DNA of 64,000 nt from Cinnamomum chago (Eukaryota; Streptophyta; Magnoliopsida; Laurales; Lauraceae), in NCBI GenBank assembly GCA_038049695.1, contig CP142457.1:63422501-63486500 (forward strand). The letters run 5' to 3'. Below the pieces are notes generated by a model. It saw nothing but the letters and a program-made list of their open reading frames with translations, was not told where the DNA came from and did no database searches. The number at the start of each line of letters is the position of its first letter. Positions within the stretch are counted from its first letter, which is position 1. Made by a program: the position numbers and the translations under genes. Positions 12,093 through 25,079 of the stretch are shown piece by piece.

Positions 12093-15000
12093 AGTACCTT
12101 CTGAGCATTTAATTGGCAGACTGAACTATGACATTTTCCTATCTATACAATGAATCATCGTCTCCACATCACCATCATTATGATTATTGAATTCTTGCAT
12201 TATCTATATGAAAACGACAAATGCGAGTTGAGCATTTTCACTCAAGTTTCATTCTCGCATTCATGCACAACCTTGTGTGTTTGAATGTATGATAAATTGA
12301 AGTAAAGTGAGGTGAAACATCAAATTAAAGAAAAATAAAATATAATTAATTATGATAGTATTTTGTTTTTAGTTGGTTGATAGGGAATCTTTTTAATCTT
12401 TTGTGTAGAAAGATGATTTCTTTTGTCATTCAATGAGGAAAGGAGGTTACTTTTTTGCATTTTTTTAAAAAAGGAATGGAAAGATTTTGAATTTGCCCCT
12501 TGTCTTTTCTTGTCTAGATGATATGAGGCTTTACCTCACCCCACTTCAATTCACCATGCATCCAAACACAGGGTTTGTTATTGAAGAGGAGGATGATTAC
12601 TCTGTCGTGCAAACACAAAATGGAAGGGACCAACCACACACGATTATCCAAGGATGTTAATTTTGTTGCTGGTTGTAAACCATGTTTTAATGAGGGTATG
12701 TTCTTACAATGTATTTTTATGAGTAGGCAAGAAAATAATTGAGAATGTTCAGCACCCACTTGATTTGGACTTTTACCAAAAACTAAATAAGAAAGCTACA
12801 TTTTTTTTTCCCAAACAGTTCAGAATAAAACGAAACTAAAACCTCCCAGGAAGGGAATAATTAAAGACAGAGTGGGGGAAAGAAGGAAAAAAAAGAAATA
12901 GAAAAAAGAGGTAGGAGGACAATAGTGAGGTCCCTTTTGCTTCTTCTTCTTCTCCTTTTTGTCTGATTTTCTAATTGATATGTAATTAGGTGAAGTGGGG
13001 ACTGTGGCCAATCTCAGAGTTTGTAGATTGAGGCATTCTATGAGAAACTTGAGTTTGCCTTGGGTTTATTTTGCTACAAGCATATGAGGATATCTTGTTT
13101 AGAGGTTTGGAGAATTCCAAATGCCATCCCCTAATATTCCAAAGTGCTCAAAGATGTCATTGTATTGTAAAATTTAGAATTTTGAGAACAACCATGGCCA
13201 AAATGGACTTTTCAATGCCGACATTCAAATTGTATCAAAAATGGAATTTAGAATTCCAAGGGACAGCCCATGCATTTATCCTTTGGAATTTCAAACAAAG
13301 AAAATTCATTTCAGAAATGCTCTCAACCAATATGCACTCACAAAGCTTAGCTAGTGTGAGTGGGATACATATACACTTGGAATCATGCTAGTTTCAAGGC
13401 CATAGGAGAATAAATAATTATAATATATTAAGCTAGAAGGTTTTTTGCTTTAATTTTGACTATGAGTTATGATTTTGACAAGTCACTTATTCTTCTTTTT
13501 CTTTTTTCAAATCTTTTCAATTTTATCTCCACTTATCTCATGCAAACTAACTGTTCTATTTACCAAAAACCACCTCTACTACCCATTTATCAAATTTTCA
13601 CTTTTCCATTTCCGCAACTCTCTTTTTATCCAAACTCTTTCATTTCATTTCTCCTCCAATTCTGCTCTTTTATTTCTATGTGATTAGCTTTTAGATTACA
13701 TAAATCGGTACTCTCATATTCTTTTTTTCTTTTGCTATCTTTCTAAAATTTAGGGATATTTTTTTCATGCATGAATATAAGTTGCAGTGTTGGCCATACC
13801 TATGCTAAGCACAAGTTATAATGCTAGTTTAATGCTGATGGAAGTTAGCCAAATATCACTCTAACCTGATAATCCTAAAACTTTATTTAGGGCTTAAAGT
13901 CTGATGTTTTATAAGTGCATTTCTTTATATATATAACATATTAATCTAAAGGTGGATGATGGTGATTTCAGTGTTGTGTTGAACACAAATGAGCGTAAAT
14001 TCACAAGATCGGGCGTGCATGAATATTGACGGGAAAGATCTAGCTTTAATATGATCTATATGAGTATATAATTTTCAGATCAGGTCAAAATCATTGATTG
14101 GAATGGGTAAACCTTCATCCTTATTATCCGAACTTAATGAGCAGGATCGATTATGATTACTCTCTCACACCCTTGAACCAACAGGCTACATGGTATTTAT
14201 TGTCCTTCTCATGTCCCACCTGCTTCTAGTGGAACAATCAAGACAAACATTACTGTTATTGTGTGGAAGAATAACAGCATAGTACTAAGCCTAGCAATCT
14301 AATTTTCTTTCTTTCACTATTCCATGCAACAATCCGTACATGTGGTCAACGTCCGTGTCAGCCTTTTTTAACTATTGACCCACCAAGACGCGTCTCATTG
14401 AAGAAAATATAACCAAAAAGCTGAGACAGCCTATTCTATAGTACGCAGATACGGACCCATGCCGATTCATGTCTTTCTTTTTGTGCGACCCCCTGTAGTG
14501 AGGGGTCTTTCTCTCTCTCTGTATTTTTGTGCGGTCCAGATCGCGCATCATCCGAATTGAATAGCCCATATTTTGATCATGAGTTTCTTTTCTACAAAGG
14601 AATTGAAACTGCCTGCCTGTTTCTTTATTACAAATTATGGTAGATTTTTTTTTTGGGGATTTTTATATATTCCCCTTAGGTTTGTTGGTTTTATAAATAG
14701 GTTTACGAGGTTTTAGTGTTTGTAAATAGTCTCATGTTTTTTTCCTTAAAACCTTTTAGGTCTCCAAAACCCATATTCCTAATGATAATTGACAGCCGTC
14801 ATGAGATTTATATTAGATTTTTATATAAATGATAGCTTTGCCCTTATATCTATTAAATAGAAATGTGTATATTAATATTTACAAAAATGTCATTATTTTA
14901 TCTAAGTCCAAATGATTTCTCTCAATAACTGTTTCATACATGTGATAAGGCGTGGATCCGGGTACAAAGGCCTGGGGCTGAAGTACCCACTCATATTTGA

Positions 15001-15529
15001 GAAAAGTTTAAAATCCTCTTCGCATAAATTCTAAAAATTATTTTATATATATACATATATATTTTTTTACATTTACCCATTCCCATAAATTTTCTTTTAC
15101 ATAGAGCCAACACTAAAGAATTAATACTCGTTTACATTTGCCCGTTTCCCCTTTATTTCTTCTACAACCCCCTATACATGAATCATAATTATGTATTTTG
15201 AAATTTTCATCAATTCAATGGTGGATTATATATGGTTTGGATAAATCATAACTAGTTATAAGTATAGGTGTTGATTGTCGTCATTATCAAGTTGGGTTTG
15301 ATGAAATGAGCCTTGTATTGATAAAAAAAAAAGCTTATGTAAGGTTATTCTCTCTCAATAAGTGCAATTGTTAATGTTATGTTCTTTATATAAAAAAACT
15401 GAGTCAAAGCTTTTAATATTTGTAAAGAATTTTAGTTGGCTAATTCATAGGATTATGGACAAAACGGGTTTCTTAAAATTGTATTTGATTTAGGAAATGA
15501 CTGCTTATGATCTAAGACAGAAATTATGG
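12093..15529. other. gene-poor intergenic stretch
   Basis: I see no supported gene. The open frame at 13071-13391 (106 residues) lies in a stretch of repeated GGAATT and AATTCC motifs and looks like decayed repeat, not protein. Pyrimidine-rich tracts occur at 13480-13680. No tRNA or complete transposon was recognised. Confidence 0.4.
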
Positions 15530-16250
15530 AAACTGGAGTTGACAGAGGTCGCTTAAGCGAACTCCAATTCGCTAGAGCAAATCCTTCACATAGAGCACTT
15601 CGCTGGACCCAATATATTTCTGCGCTCGAGCCATCTCAATTCTGTGCTGATCGTCTGAAACAGAGAGCAGTTTGCTAGAGTGAACTCCCTGGTCGCTCGA
15701 GCAAACCTGGGGAATTTGTGTTTCATCCGAAAATCACTTCTTATTTTCTCTCAAGCAATTTCTTCTATCCTAATTCAATCCTAAGACTTGAGACACGAGT
15801 ATAGGGCTATTTAAAGTCATTCTCTCTCTTCCAAGTACCACTGATTAAGAATACATCCTTGGTGAAGATTTTGAGAGATCCATTCAGTTCTCTCAATGCT
15901 TCAAGTTCTGATACGCTGAAGATCAAGTTTTGAGATTGATTCCATCATGCTTTCTTGAATGCAGTTTTGCTCAAGCAGGGTAAATATTAACGACGGGGTG
16001 TCGACAAGATCAAAGCAGTTCTTAGGTTGAATCACCAATTGGGAAAGGGTTGTAAGTACTCTTGTAATCTGCATTTTCATATAGTGCTTGGTTTGTCTAG
16101 ACGGTAAGGATCGTAGTTTTTTCCCGAGTATGGTTTTCCACGTAAAAACCAATTGTCCTTCTCTCTTTGTGGTTTGATTGATTTTTTTAATTAGAAATAT
16201 GACTAATTATTAGTTTAAACACGTGAGATTGATATTTAATATAAGAGATT
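15530..16250 (+). mobile_element. probable Ty1/copia LTR remnant
   Basis: The segment around 16030-16190 reads GGGTTGTAAGTACTCTTG, then GGTAAGGATCGTAG, then TTTTTTCCCGAGTATGG and TTTTCCACGTAAAAACC. This order is typical of the R/U5 part of many plant copia LTRs. Upstream, 15545-15710 has repeated CGCT(C/A)GAGC-like units, as seen in some LTR U3 regions. Clean TG...CA ends and a target duplication could not be found, so the borders are approximate and the copy is probably decayed. Confidence 0.45.
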
Positions 16251-16777
16251 TGGTAATTGGGACCTCTGCCTAAGTTAAGGTAGGTATTTTCAATATTATG
16301 CGTACAATGATAAAAGAGATTGACAAAAGTGTCATTTTACAACAAAAACTTATGGTGGTGGAAAGACAATTGATCTTAGGACACCGAAGGTATTAAAATG
16401 ACAGTGCTAGGGCCTATTTTGAAAGTCTAATTAGATTTAATCATATATCTTCTTCTTTTTTTTTGCTGAAAATTTAATCATATATCATTGACTAGGACGA
16501 CTTTGTAAAATAACGGGACCCCTTTTTTAAGTTAGACGACATATTCAAATACATTACATGGCTTATGTGTCTATAGTTTGAATCCAAATCCAGATCTAAA
16601 ACCACCATGGTTCTGCCCCGCACCTATATTCAGATACAACAACTTAAATGAACAGCAGGATATAGAGTGCAGTTTCTGATATAATATTTCTTGTTCATTT
16701 TTTAGCATAGTTATTGTTTTAAAATTGGAATTTAAATTTTTTTAATGCTCAAAATCGAACATTTTCAAATTACACCC
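16251..16777. other. intergenic, no gene seen
   Basis: AT-rich, with no open frame or repeat structure I can name. It may include sequence that was internal to the LTR element to its left. Confidence 0.35.
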
Positions 16778-17085
16778 ATGGGCTCCAACTCTGGCATTTT
16801 GTTAATTTTCAAAATTAGGATGTTGAGTGAACTTTCAATAAAACTCTGATGCGCCCAACTTCTAAAAGTGAACCCATGTTTCATTTTCTTCTGTAAGTGG
16901 GACCACGCTATAATATAATGTTTCATTTCTCAACCTTTAGATAATACAGAGTGGGTCCCTCTTTCAGGAAAAAATGAAACATGGGTTCTCTTTTCTTTTA
17001 GAAATTGGGCACATCAGAGTTTTATTGAAAGTTCACTCAAAATCCTTATTTTGAAATTTAACAAAATGCTAAAGTTCGAACTCAT
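16778..17085. mobile_element. fold-back MITE with inverted arms over 100 bp
   Basis: The left arm reads CTCTGGCATTTTGTTAA, GAGTGAACTTTCAATAAAAC, TCTGATGCGCCCAA and CCCATGTTTCATTTT in order. The right arm gives the same series as reverse complement, ending AACAAAATGCTAAAGTTCG. The arms are roughly 90% alike and the loop holds GTGGGACCACGC and GGGTCCCTC. It is non-coding. It lies about 0.9 kb upstream of the SPL8-like start codon. Confidence 0.7.
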
Positions 17086-17189
17086 ATTATCATCTTCTTC
17101 TCCTCGTTTCAAAATTCAAAATCAATGGCTTCCTAGTAATTCCATCAATTTCCATATGGCAACAGTGTAATCTCACCAAATAATAATAT

Positions 17190-17400
17190 CCCATATATAT
17201 ATATATATATATGAGGTATTCAAGTGAGGAATTTCCTCACCGGGTGTGGTGAAGGACTCTTTTTTTTTTTTAAAGTTTTAAATATAAAACGATGTACATC
17301 CTTTAAATATAAAAGCCCTCTTGTACTTAAAATAAAAAAACGAAAAGTCCATCCCTCACTTGAAAGTGTATATATAGGAAATATTCAGTCTCACCATGTA
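17190..17400. mobile_element. possible (TA)n-flanked short element
   Basis: An (AT)n run at about 17195-17213 is followed by TTCAAGTGAGGAA. Near 17360 the reverse-complement-like CCCTCACTTGAAAG is followed by GTATATATAGG. The inverted match is short. It resembles the (TA)n-bounded elements at 27-36 kb but may be coincidence. Confidence 0.35.
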
Positions 17401-17990
17401 ATACTCCTGCAAAGCCACCTCACATCAGTACTCCTTTCTTTCTTCTTCTTTTATTAATATATTAATACCAGCCATCTCTCGGCATCTCCTCAAATCCAGT
17501 TTCCTATTTCAGAATTTTTTTTTCCACACATCTACAATGTAAGAAAAACAAAACCCCAATCAAATCATATCAGATCAGAATACAAATGGATAATCTTTTC
17601 TTTCTTGAAGAAAGAGAGGGAGCTTGGGGATCACCCAAAAATATCCATCACTGCTGCAGCTTTTTCAACTCACAGGACAAAGCATTGAAGTAGAAAGACA
17701 CTACTCCAGAAAGGAGGAGGATACTGCAAGGAAAAGCGAAATGGCGAATCAAATCTCAAAAGACTCTCTGTCAGCTCCTCTTCTGCACTTTCTACCACGC
17801 TGACATACTTTGGTAGCAATCATGATATCCATGAAATAAAAGAAAAAGGAGGAAGATATAGAAGGAAACAAAGAAAAGGGCCAAATAAGCCATCTTCTTG
17901 TTGTTGTTGTTGTTGGCCGGGAAATGATGCTTTTCAAGTCTGCAGTCTGCTTCTGTTGTTTGTAGAATTCAAGCAAAAGAAGAAGTAGAA
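17401..17990 (+). promoter_or_regulatory. 5' region and likely leader of the SPL8-like gene
   Basis: This stretch precedes the start codon. An AT-rich TATTAATATATTAATA block lies at about 17450-17467 and could hold the TATA element. The rest looks like an untranslated leader, with a GTT/GTTG microsatellite near 17895-17915 and GAAGAAG just before the ATG. There are ATGs in the leader, so translation may be modulated. The transcription start cannot be placed from sequence. Confidence 0.35.
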
Positions 17991-19096
17991 ATGCTGGAAT
18001 ACGGATGGGGAAACCCGGCTTCGATTTTTCTTTCTGAAGAAGAAGAAGCGTCTCAGGAGAATGATCAGTCGCGTCAGATGTTCGATCCCTTCAACCAAAC
18101 CCTAACAGGAAATCTCTTCTCTCCCATGGCTGCTTTTCCTTCTCATCACCACCACCACAACCAGTTTCAGCATCAGCAGCAAAATCAAGCCCTTTTCGAT
18201 TCCCATCCCCGACCGGAGATCTCTTCCTCTTCTCCGGCGCAGGCCCCGGTCGGATTTTCTCAGAATCCGGCATTTCAGTTGCCGAGTCCCAAGAACGTGG
18301 GGTTTTCCGGCAACATCGGAGGGGATTTTCCGGCACGAATCGGGCTGAATCTGGGCGTGAGGACGTATTTTTCTTCGGCGGACGATGATTTCGTGAACCG
18401 GCTCTACCGGCGGTCGAGACCGATCGAATCGGCGAATACTCCACGGTGTCAGGCTGAGGGCTGCGCCGCCGACCTGATCCGTGCCAAGCACTACCACCGT
18501 CGGCATAAGGTCTGCGAGTTTCACTCCAAGGCGTCGACGGTCGTCGCCAATGGCCTCACGCAGCGCTTCTGTCAGCAATGCAGCAGGTATTGCAGAGAGC
18601 TTCTTTTTCTAAGCAGATGTGGAAATAGAGAATGCACTAAAAAAAAAAAAACTCGTCTTCTTCTTTCCTCAACAGGTTTCATCTGCTAACTGAATTCGAT
18701 CAGGGAAAACGGAGTTGCAGAAGGAGATTGGCTGATCACAACCGTCGAAGGAGGAAATCTCAATCGCAACCTCAGTTCGAAAACACTACTAGGGTTTCTC
18801 TACATCCCGAAGAGCGTAAGAAATGACAAATCTCTTTCGCTCGCGTTCAACAAGACTTCCATTCCAATCCATTGATTTCTGATTTTCTTGCAGGTTCTTC
18901 TCCGGAGTCTGGCACGCCTTCGTCATCGTCTGTTTCAGTTGCGGTCTCTCCGCCTCGAATTGCATTGGATTGCTTCAGTTCGAAGCACGGCCGCTCCGTT
19001 CAGGCTTCTTCTTCTTCTTCTAGTTCTCGCATTTCTCGGAGCAAGGAGAATTTCATGCTATTCGAGCCGAGGACTATGGACGAAGAAGGCGAGTAG
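17991..19096 (+). CDS. SPL8: SBP-box transcription factor, SPL8-like
   Basis: Plant-specific DNA-binding regulator; SPL8 proteins act in anther, pollen-sac and inflorescence development. Exons 17991-18586, 18676-18815 and 18894-19096 join in frame with GT-AG introns to 312 aa. The SBP domain spans about residues 153-228. The first zinc site is C153, C158, C175, H178; the second is C194, C197, H201, C213; a basic KR...RRRRK nuclear signal overlaps its end. The first intron splits the domain after QQCSR, a conserved position in SBP genes. The N-terminus MLEYGWGNP and the motif [19 protein letters not shown] before the domain are SPL8 hallmarks. The low-complexity N-terminus has His and Gln runs, and the C-terminus is Ser-rich. 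I see no miR156-type target site (GTGCTCTCTCTCTTC-like), which fits SPL8, a member outside the miR156 set. The start is the only ATG giving the conserved N-terminus. The symbol is given by similarity. Confidence 0.93.
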
Positions 19097-22000
19097 TAGT
19101 AATAGCACTAGTAGTAGTACTAGTAGAAAAAAGGAAAAGGTATCTGATTTACCCCTTTCTTCTGGTTTATTTTTTAAATGAATCTGTCTTCTCTGTGAGT
19201 AGTATTATGAGAATAGGCGTTAGTACATCATTTCATCTTTTTTATATTTACATTAGATATGAGTACTCTCTTGTTCGTTTTTAATAGTAGATTATGATGA
19301 TTAATGCCTTGAGTTTTGGTCGTGGGATCATGCCCAATCTGGGAATATGTGAAGGCTGAGAGGGGGAAATTGGATAGAAGATGATTTTCTATGGGATTTT
19401 GGAAGCCACCCCACCCGTCTGGGTCTCCCATTGTTGCTCCATTTTGGTCTGTTTTTTGGGGGTTCAGGTACTGGGTCATTTTGTCCGAAACAGTCGAGAG
19501 GATTGAATCGACGACTGAGTCAGCGCTCACATGCTATTAGGCCAGAGATGGTTCGTACTGGGGACCAGGGCTTTGAATTTGGAAGGGTGAGATGCCAATA
19601 AATATGATGGGTAGGTGATCTTTTTAGATAGAGGTCGGTTAATTTCAACATCCATTGATGCCATCCATAGTGGTGATGGTTGTAGCCCAAAAAAGATCAA
19701 TTGAAGTTTCTATCACTAGCATTTATATGGTCTTGTCAGCCAATCTATTGTGTCTGCGACAGCTTTTTTTTTTATTTTTACCATTGAATCTAACTTCGAA
19801 GGAGTATCCCACTATTTTGAAATGTCGTGCATGCACGATTATGAGTAAGATCACCTCTTTACTTTTGATGGTGGAGATTTCCTTCCGGCCAGAGTCACAT
19901 AGGAAACGGACTCCCTTTCCTTCTCCTCTTGAGATTCTCATTTTTCCCCCCTCTACTATATAGCTATAGCTATAGAGAGCTCTACAGCCATGGTTAAATG
20001 AATGGATTGTTCTGAGTTCTAACTATAGCAGTATTGGGGTGGCTTTCCAACTTTGTAATTCTATGGCAACCGTGCTACCTGGCCGGATTTTCCTGGGATC
20101 CAAGGGTGGATTTTGGGGACCGGGCCAAAATCCGGTACCCAAAATCGGGCCAAGTGGACTTTCTCAATCTATGGGGATGACTTGTAAGAGAGGTGGCAGG
20201 GAGTGTTTTTGCCACTTTTCAAGAAGCTACATCAACAGCATTTAAGCATTTTCTTGTTAACAATAATCTTGCATGAAAGTGATTTTTACCAAATGTAAAA
20301 CATATTCTCTAGACCAGATTATGCTTCATGGGAAGGGTCTGGTTTTTTTTTTTTTTCTTTCTTTTGCAGAGCCTAATTAGTCTATTTTTAGGGGTGTTTT
20401 CTTCTTTTTCTGGTTTCCTTTTCTTGTCTTAGCTTGTCAGTATTTTCCTCTTGTATTGCTTTCTTCTTTTTTTAATGAAAGTAAACATTAAAAAAAAAAA
20501 AAGCCTAAGACAAGTAGTATACAGTAGGACTGTTGAGCAACCAAGTCCGCCGAATGTAGCTCCTAACCAAGGATTCCTTATACAGAGACTTACACCAACT
20601 GCTCCAAGAGATAGTAACTATTTTTCATGTACCGGTAAAATCTCATACCAGCTAATGCACCCTCTCAGTTGCTTCCTTGGAATAAAAAAAAGAACAAGAG
20701 AGGTTTTATACAGTTGGCTAATGTTGATAGGATGAAATAGTGTCTCCCCGTTTCAACAAAGTTAAAATAGGGGACCCAGACTCGTGATTGTAGTCTACTT
20801 AATCTAGGATATCATCTTTTATGCCTCGTGAGTAGATTATACTTGAAATTCTTTTTCAAGTAAATATTTCCATGTCTTACTAAAAATAGATATGTAAGAA
20901 CTTGATGCTAACCAAAAATTAATCTAATTGAACATTTCTAGCCATCTTATTTAAAGCAATTATATGGTGGTGATAATGATTTCACTTTTACCATTGATTT
21001 TCCTCATTAAATTGAATGGCTAGACGTAAGGCTGAGTTTTGGCTTGCCTCTGAGTCTTGTGGGGCCAATCTATCCCCACAAATGTTACATGTGTCAGCTA
21101 AAAATTAATTTGTCATTAGAAAAACAGCTTTCCTACATATGAAAAGCCCCCAAGGCCCTCATTTGGAACTTTGTAACTTAGATTCATATTTGTGGTTGCC
21201 AAATAACTCTTAGAGCAACCTAGTCATGTAGTTAAAGGCAATGAAATGGATAGTCGAAATAAGAAATCAGTGAAAGGCTGATGCAATTAGTCGCTTTAGT
21301 GGCTAAACATGCCATTTGCCCATTTTATTAGGGTCTCTACTTTGTCCCGTGAAAGTACTCACGTGATAATGTCTGCTTAGGTTTTCCTTGTAACATTTTA
21401 TTGAATCAGGTGTGTTTAAACTTGGGAGATGGTTGTCCAATTTAAGCTACCCAACTTTTTTGTTGGTTTATCTTCACGGTTGCCTTCCCATATAACTTGG
21501 AGAGAAATAATTAGTACTACTTGTTTGGTTAAAATAGTCGTCCATTCCTTCTGAGGCCAATGGATGACTGAACATGAATGTCTTATCTTTTTTAAAGAGA
21601 TGTAAACTTCAGTTTGGTTCCATTATTGATAAGCATTGATTCAAAATCATGTGAAATGAATGGCTTGATCAAATTGTTCTAGGCATTTATTTGACTCCTA
21701 TGATGTGATGATTGTAATCATTTATGACCCATGTGCTATCCATACAAACCTTACTTATCCTTCCATCCACCATGCAGGTAGCTGCATTTTTCTTCACATG
21801 ATAGCTTAACTGGTGTTGTGTCCAACTAGCTGTTCTTGTTCATTTCTCTTTACTTATATCAATGGTAGTAGGCGCTGATGCCAGTTGAAGCTTTACCCTA
21901 TCCAGTGTTTCTTATATATCTTTCCTAGCAGATGAGAGCTGCTTTGTGAGGCCCAAATGGTCGCTTTGCAGCTCGACGATGGAAGGTTGCATTACAACAT

Positions 22001-22327
22001 TTCTCTGATTGGATGATTGGATGAATGTAGCCATGACGAAGGCTCTTAAAAATAGATGGTTCCATAAGTTTGATCCCACATTTCATTTTAATAGCCACTA
22101 TCTGGCATGTATGTCAATGGCTATAGACTACAGTGATTCAAGTGGGCCTTGAAAAAAAAAAAATATATATATATATATATATTTATGTTTTTTGCCAAAT
22201 AGCTAATCCATGATCTCTGTTTCACATCCCTATACTGCCATGAAAATGCATTCATTACCCCTCACCCCCCACCCCCCACCCCAAACTGGCTCTCATACTC
22301 TTTCACGAGCAGCTCTTTATGGATAAA
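19097..22327. other. 3' flank of SPL8-like gene and intergenic DNA
   Basis: The first 150 bp after the stop hold (AGT)n-like repeats and are probably 3' UTR. Beyond that I see no gene. Noted: a CCGG-containing imperfect inverted repeat at about 20080-20150, poly-T at 20342-20355, an A-plus-(TA)n tract at 22151-22182, and a C-rich run at 22265-22282. Short open frames (for example 19655-19963 and 20451-20735) have no recognisable domain. Confidence 0.4.
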
Positions 22328-22614
22328 TTTAGGGCATGTTTGTTTGCTTTAGAATACCTAGAAATTGAATTTAAAGGAATTCATTGTCAAACGAGCTCTA
22401 TCATTGGGGAGAGCATTAAAAATGTGAGCATGAATGATAAGAGGTGAGAGGTGGAGGATATAAGGTAGCAATTTAGATGAGGCATTGACTCCTAGGATTT
22501 GAATTACTGTATGGCTATTCATTTTCCATCCTTGCTTTTCACTGGGGAAGTATGGCGTGAATTTATGTGCACTCAATTCCTATGCATTTAATGCTAACAA
22601 ACAGGTCCTAAAAT
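22328..22614. mobile_element. MITE, family with GTTTGTTTGC-type ends
   Basis: The left end TTTAGGGCATGTTTGTTTGC and right end AACAAACAGGTCCTAAA are imperfect inverted repeats. Next to them lie AGAAATTGAAT on the left and ACTCAATTCCTATGC on the right. The inner part GAATTC-TTGTCAAACGAGCTC ... GAGGATATAAGGTAGCAATT recurs in the elements near 27.6 and 27.9 kb, so this is a dispersed family. Confidence 0.55.
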
Positions 22615-24566
22615 CTATCCACGGATTCATTGCTCTTCCTAACAATCTTTTAAACCTCTCTTCTGAAAAACCAGACAGAAACACACCAGAACGTGCCCTG
22701 CTCTAAAACAAAACAAAAATTCTATGTTTTTGTACTGGTGCTATACATATGATCATTTGTTTCTGACATATCTAAATTTAAACGCTCCAATAATCAAGAA
22801 CTTTTTAAACAGATTTGTGGGCCTTCTCAAAAGAAGAAATGGTTATTTTATTACAAACCTTTGCTTAGTGAATACATTAGCATGGGCCCGTCATGCGTTC
22901 TCTCTTGTGGCTATTTTATAATTGCTTATCCCAAGCTTGATTGGAGTTGTTCATTGGACATTATTATATTGTGTTATGATTTTATTTTGTTTGTTTGTTT
23001 TGGAATAAAATTCATAGGTATGCATGCAGAAAAGGGTATGTAATGTATGCTCCCTTAAAAGTTAGGACCACGTCGGGGATATGGAATGAGTAAAATATTT
23101 TCATAATTAATGTATGGGCATTGGGCAGGCATGTGAATCTGATTTTGTTACTGTTTGCTTCTTTCTCGTGTAACTTTCGGATCAGTGGGGTTTCTTTAAT
23201 GGGCTTGGAAGATCTTTTTGGGGAAGGATTCTGGGGACCCATTTCCATTCATGACAAAACACCTTTTTCGATGGCAGTTCAGTCTTCCTTTTGTGGAAAC
23301 TGGAAAGTGAAGAGAGATGGGGGAGCAAGGAGCATATGATTGGCGCAAGGTAGAGGGTTTCATAGATGTTATGATGGCAGCCGGGCCATTAATTCAATGT
23401 TCCTTGAAGCAAATTTGGGGTCCCACCTTATAAAATATCAAAAGAGGTGGAGTTTTTTTTTAGTAATTTTTTGTTATTTGGGCGATTAAAGTTTTCCCAA
23501 GCTATGCAGGGATTTTGGGATCCATGATTTTCATGAAAACTCAGTTGCAGGAGCATCCCAGGGGATCTGGGTTTTGAAATTCTTGTGTGGTTGTCATTGC
23601 TAACCACCACTGTTGTTTTTCCCCTTTCCTGTCTTCTCTCTCAAAATTATATGATGATGTGTATCCCATTCCTTTGGGTCCCACCTCAATGCTTAGTAAA
23701 TGTCGATGGCCCACTAAGGAAAAGAACTTGAATTGTAAGTTAAAGTTCAATTAGGTTTTAGTAATTGATTGGATTGGTTTGACTGAGAGAAGATGAAAAT
23801 TTATATAATGCAAACCCATTTATGTTTAAACTTAGAATACAAACTCATTTCCTCATTCTTAATATCTCTCCTATTATCTAGTCTTTAGAGTATGGAATTG
23901 TTGTTATGTCTTTATTTAATGTTGAAGTGACCGAAATTGCTCAGCCATTTAAGAGGGAGTGTACTTTTCTTAAAAACAGGTCAAAAGGGCCAACGAGGGT
24001 GTTAGTAAAAGTGCAGGTGTCTTATGTACCTATTTTTTATTTCCTTGGAATTTATTGCTTTCCAAGAGCAGGACGCATGTGCATCACGGGGGATTGGGGG
24101 ATGGATGGGAGAAACCGGGGCATTGGATGAGTTCAATTATAATTTAGTAGGATCTCCTAGTAAGAAGAGTTTGATTAAGAATGATTTATATAGATATGAC
24201 TAAATGAGATAAATCTAAAAAAATTATAATTCGTATCACTCACTAAAAACTATAAGAACTAATCAAGATAAGAACCATCTCTATACTTTATTAGCTTATC
24301 TAACTTTTCAAAAGAGGAATCTTTTTTAGTCAGAAAATTATGAAGAAACCCACTAAACAAACACTAACTAGAGATGGGGATTTGAATTTTTGCCATAAAA
24401 GGATAACTGGATCTTAGGAATTCTTTGATGCGGAAGTATCCGTATTAAAATTTTAAGATGAAGCCCAAGCCTAGCATTGCTAGATTTTGGGCAGCTAGTT
24501 TGTGAGAGGTCATGCTTTCAAGTCCCCCCCTTTTACCTATCCTCCCATACTCGTTTCCTGGCCATA
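22615..24566. other. intergenic, no gene seen
   Basis: No coding region is supported. Several open frames of 60-78 codons on both strands overlap each other and show no motif. A GT-rich stretch lies near 22985-23005. Confidence 0.4.
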
Positions 24567-24574
24567 ATGTTATG

Positions 24575-25071
24575 TAGGGGTGTAACGGTTTGGTTAACCG
24601 TTAAATTTGGAAAAATCGTTAACCGAGCCGTAACCGCGGTTTTCTGTCTTTCAAAACCGTAACCGTTACCGTATCCAAAAAAACCGTGGAAAACCGTAAT
24701 TGCGGTTAACCGTATTAAACGGTTCGGTTACGGTTAATAACTGTGGAATGCCTTCCTTACATAAGGGGATAAATGTGAATGATTAAAGGTAAAATGACAC
24801 ATAAGGAGCAATTAAATAAGGTAAGAAATATTTCATTTAGCTCCCTTATTTTTTCTTTTATTTGTAAATGATACGGTTAACCGCATATGGTTAACCGAAC
24901 CGTATTATACGGTTCGGTTCGGTTAATAACCGTAAATTATTATGAAAAATCGTAACTGAACCGAACTGTGCGGTTTTTAGATTTCATTAACCGTAACCGA
25001 ACCGTGAAATACGGTTATTAACCGTGGTTTGGTTCGGTTAGACGGTTTTCCGATTTCTTTTCACACCCTTA
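24575..25071. mobile_element. hAT-type non-autonomous element, 497 bp, intact ends
   Basis: The ends TAGGGGTGTA and CACACCCTTA are imperfect inverted termini typical of hAT elements. They are bordered by the perfect 8-bp target duplication ATGTTATG (24567-24574 and 25072-25079). Both subterminal zones are packed with CGGTT/AACCG units, often as GGTTAACCG palindromes, leaving a plain AT-rich centre at about 24760-24870. No transposase coding is present, so it needs a transposase supplied elsewhere. The exact duplication suggests a fairly recent insertion. Confidence 0.88.
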
Positions 25072-25079
25072 ATGTTATG

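Noticed and set aside
13071-13391. 106-codon frame
   Set aside because: It lies in a region of repeated GGAATT and AATTCC motifs and has no recognisable protein feature.
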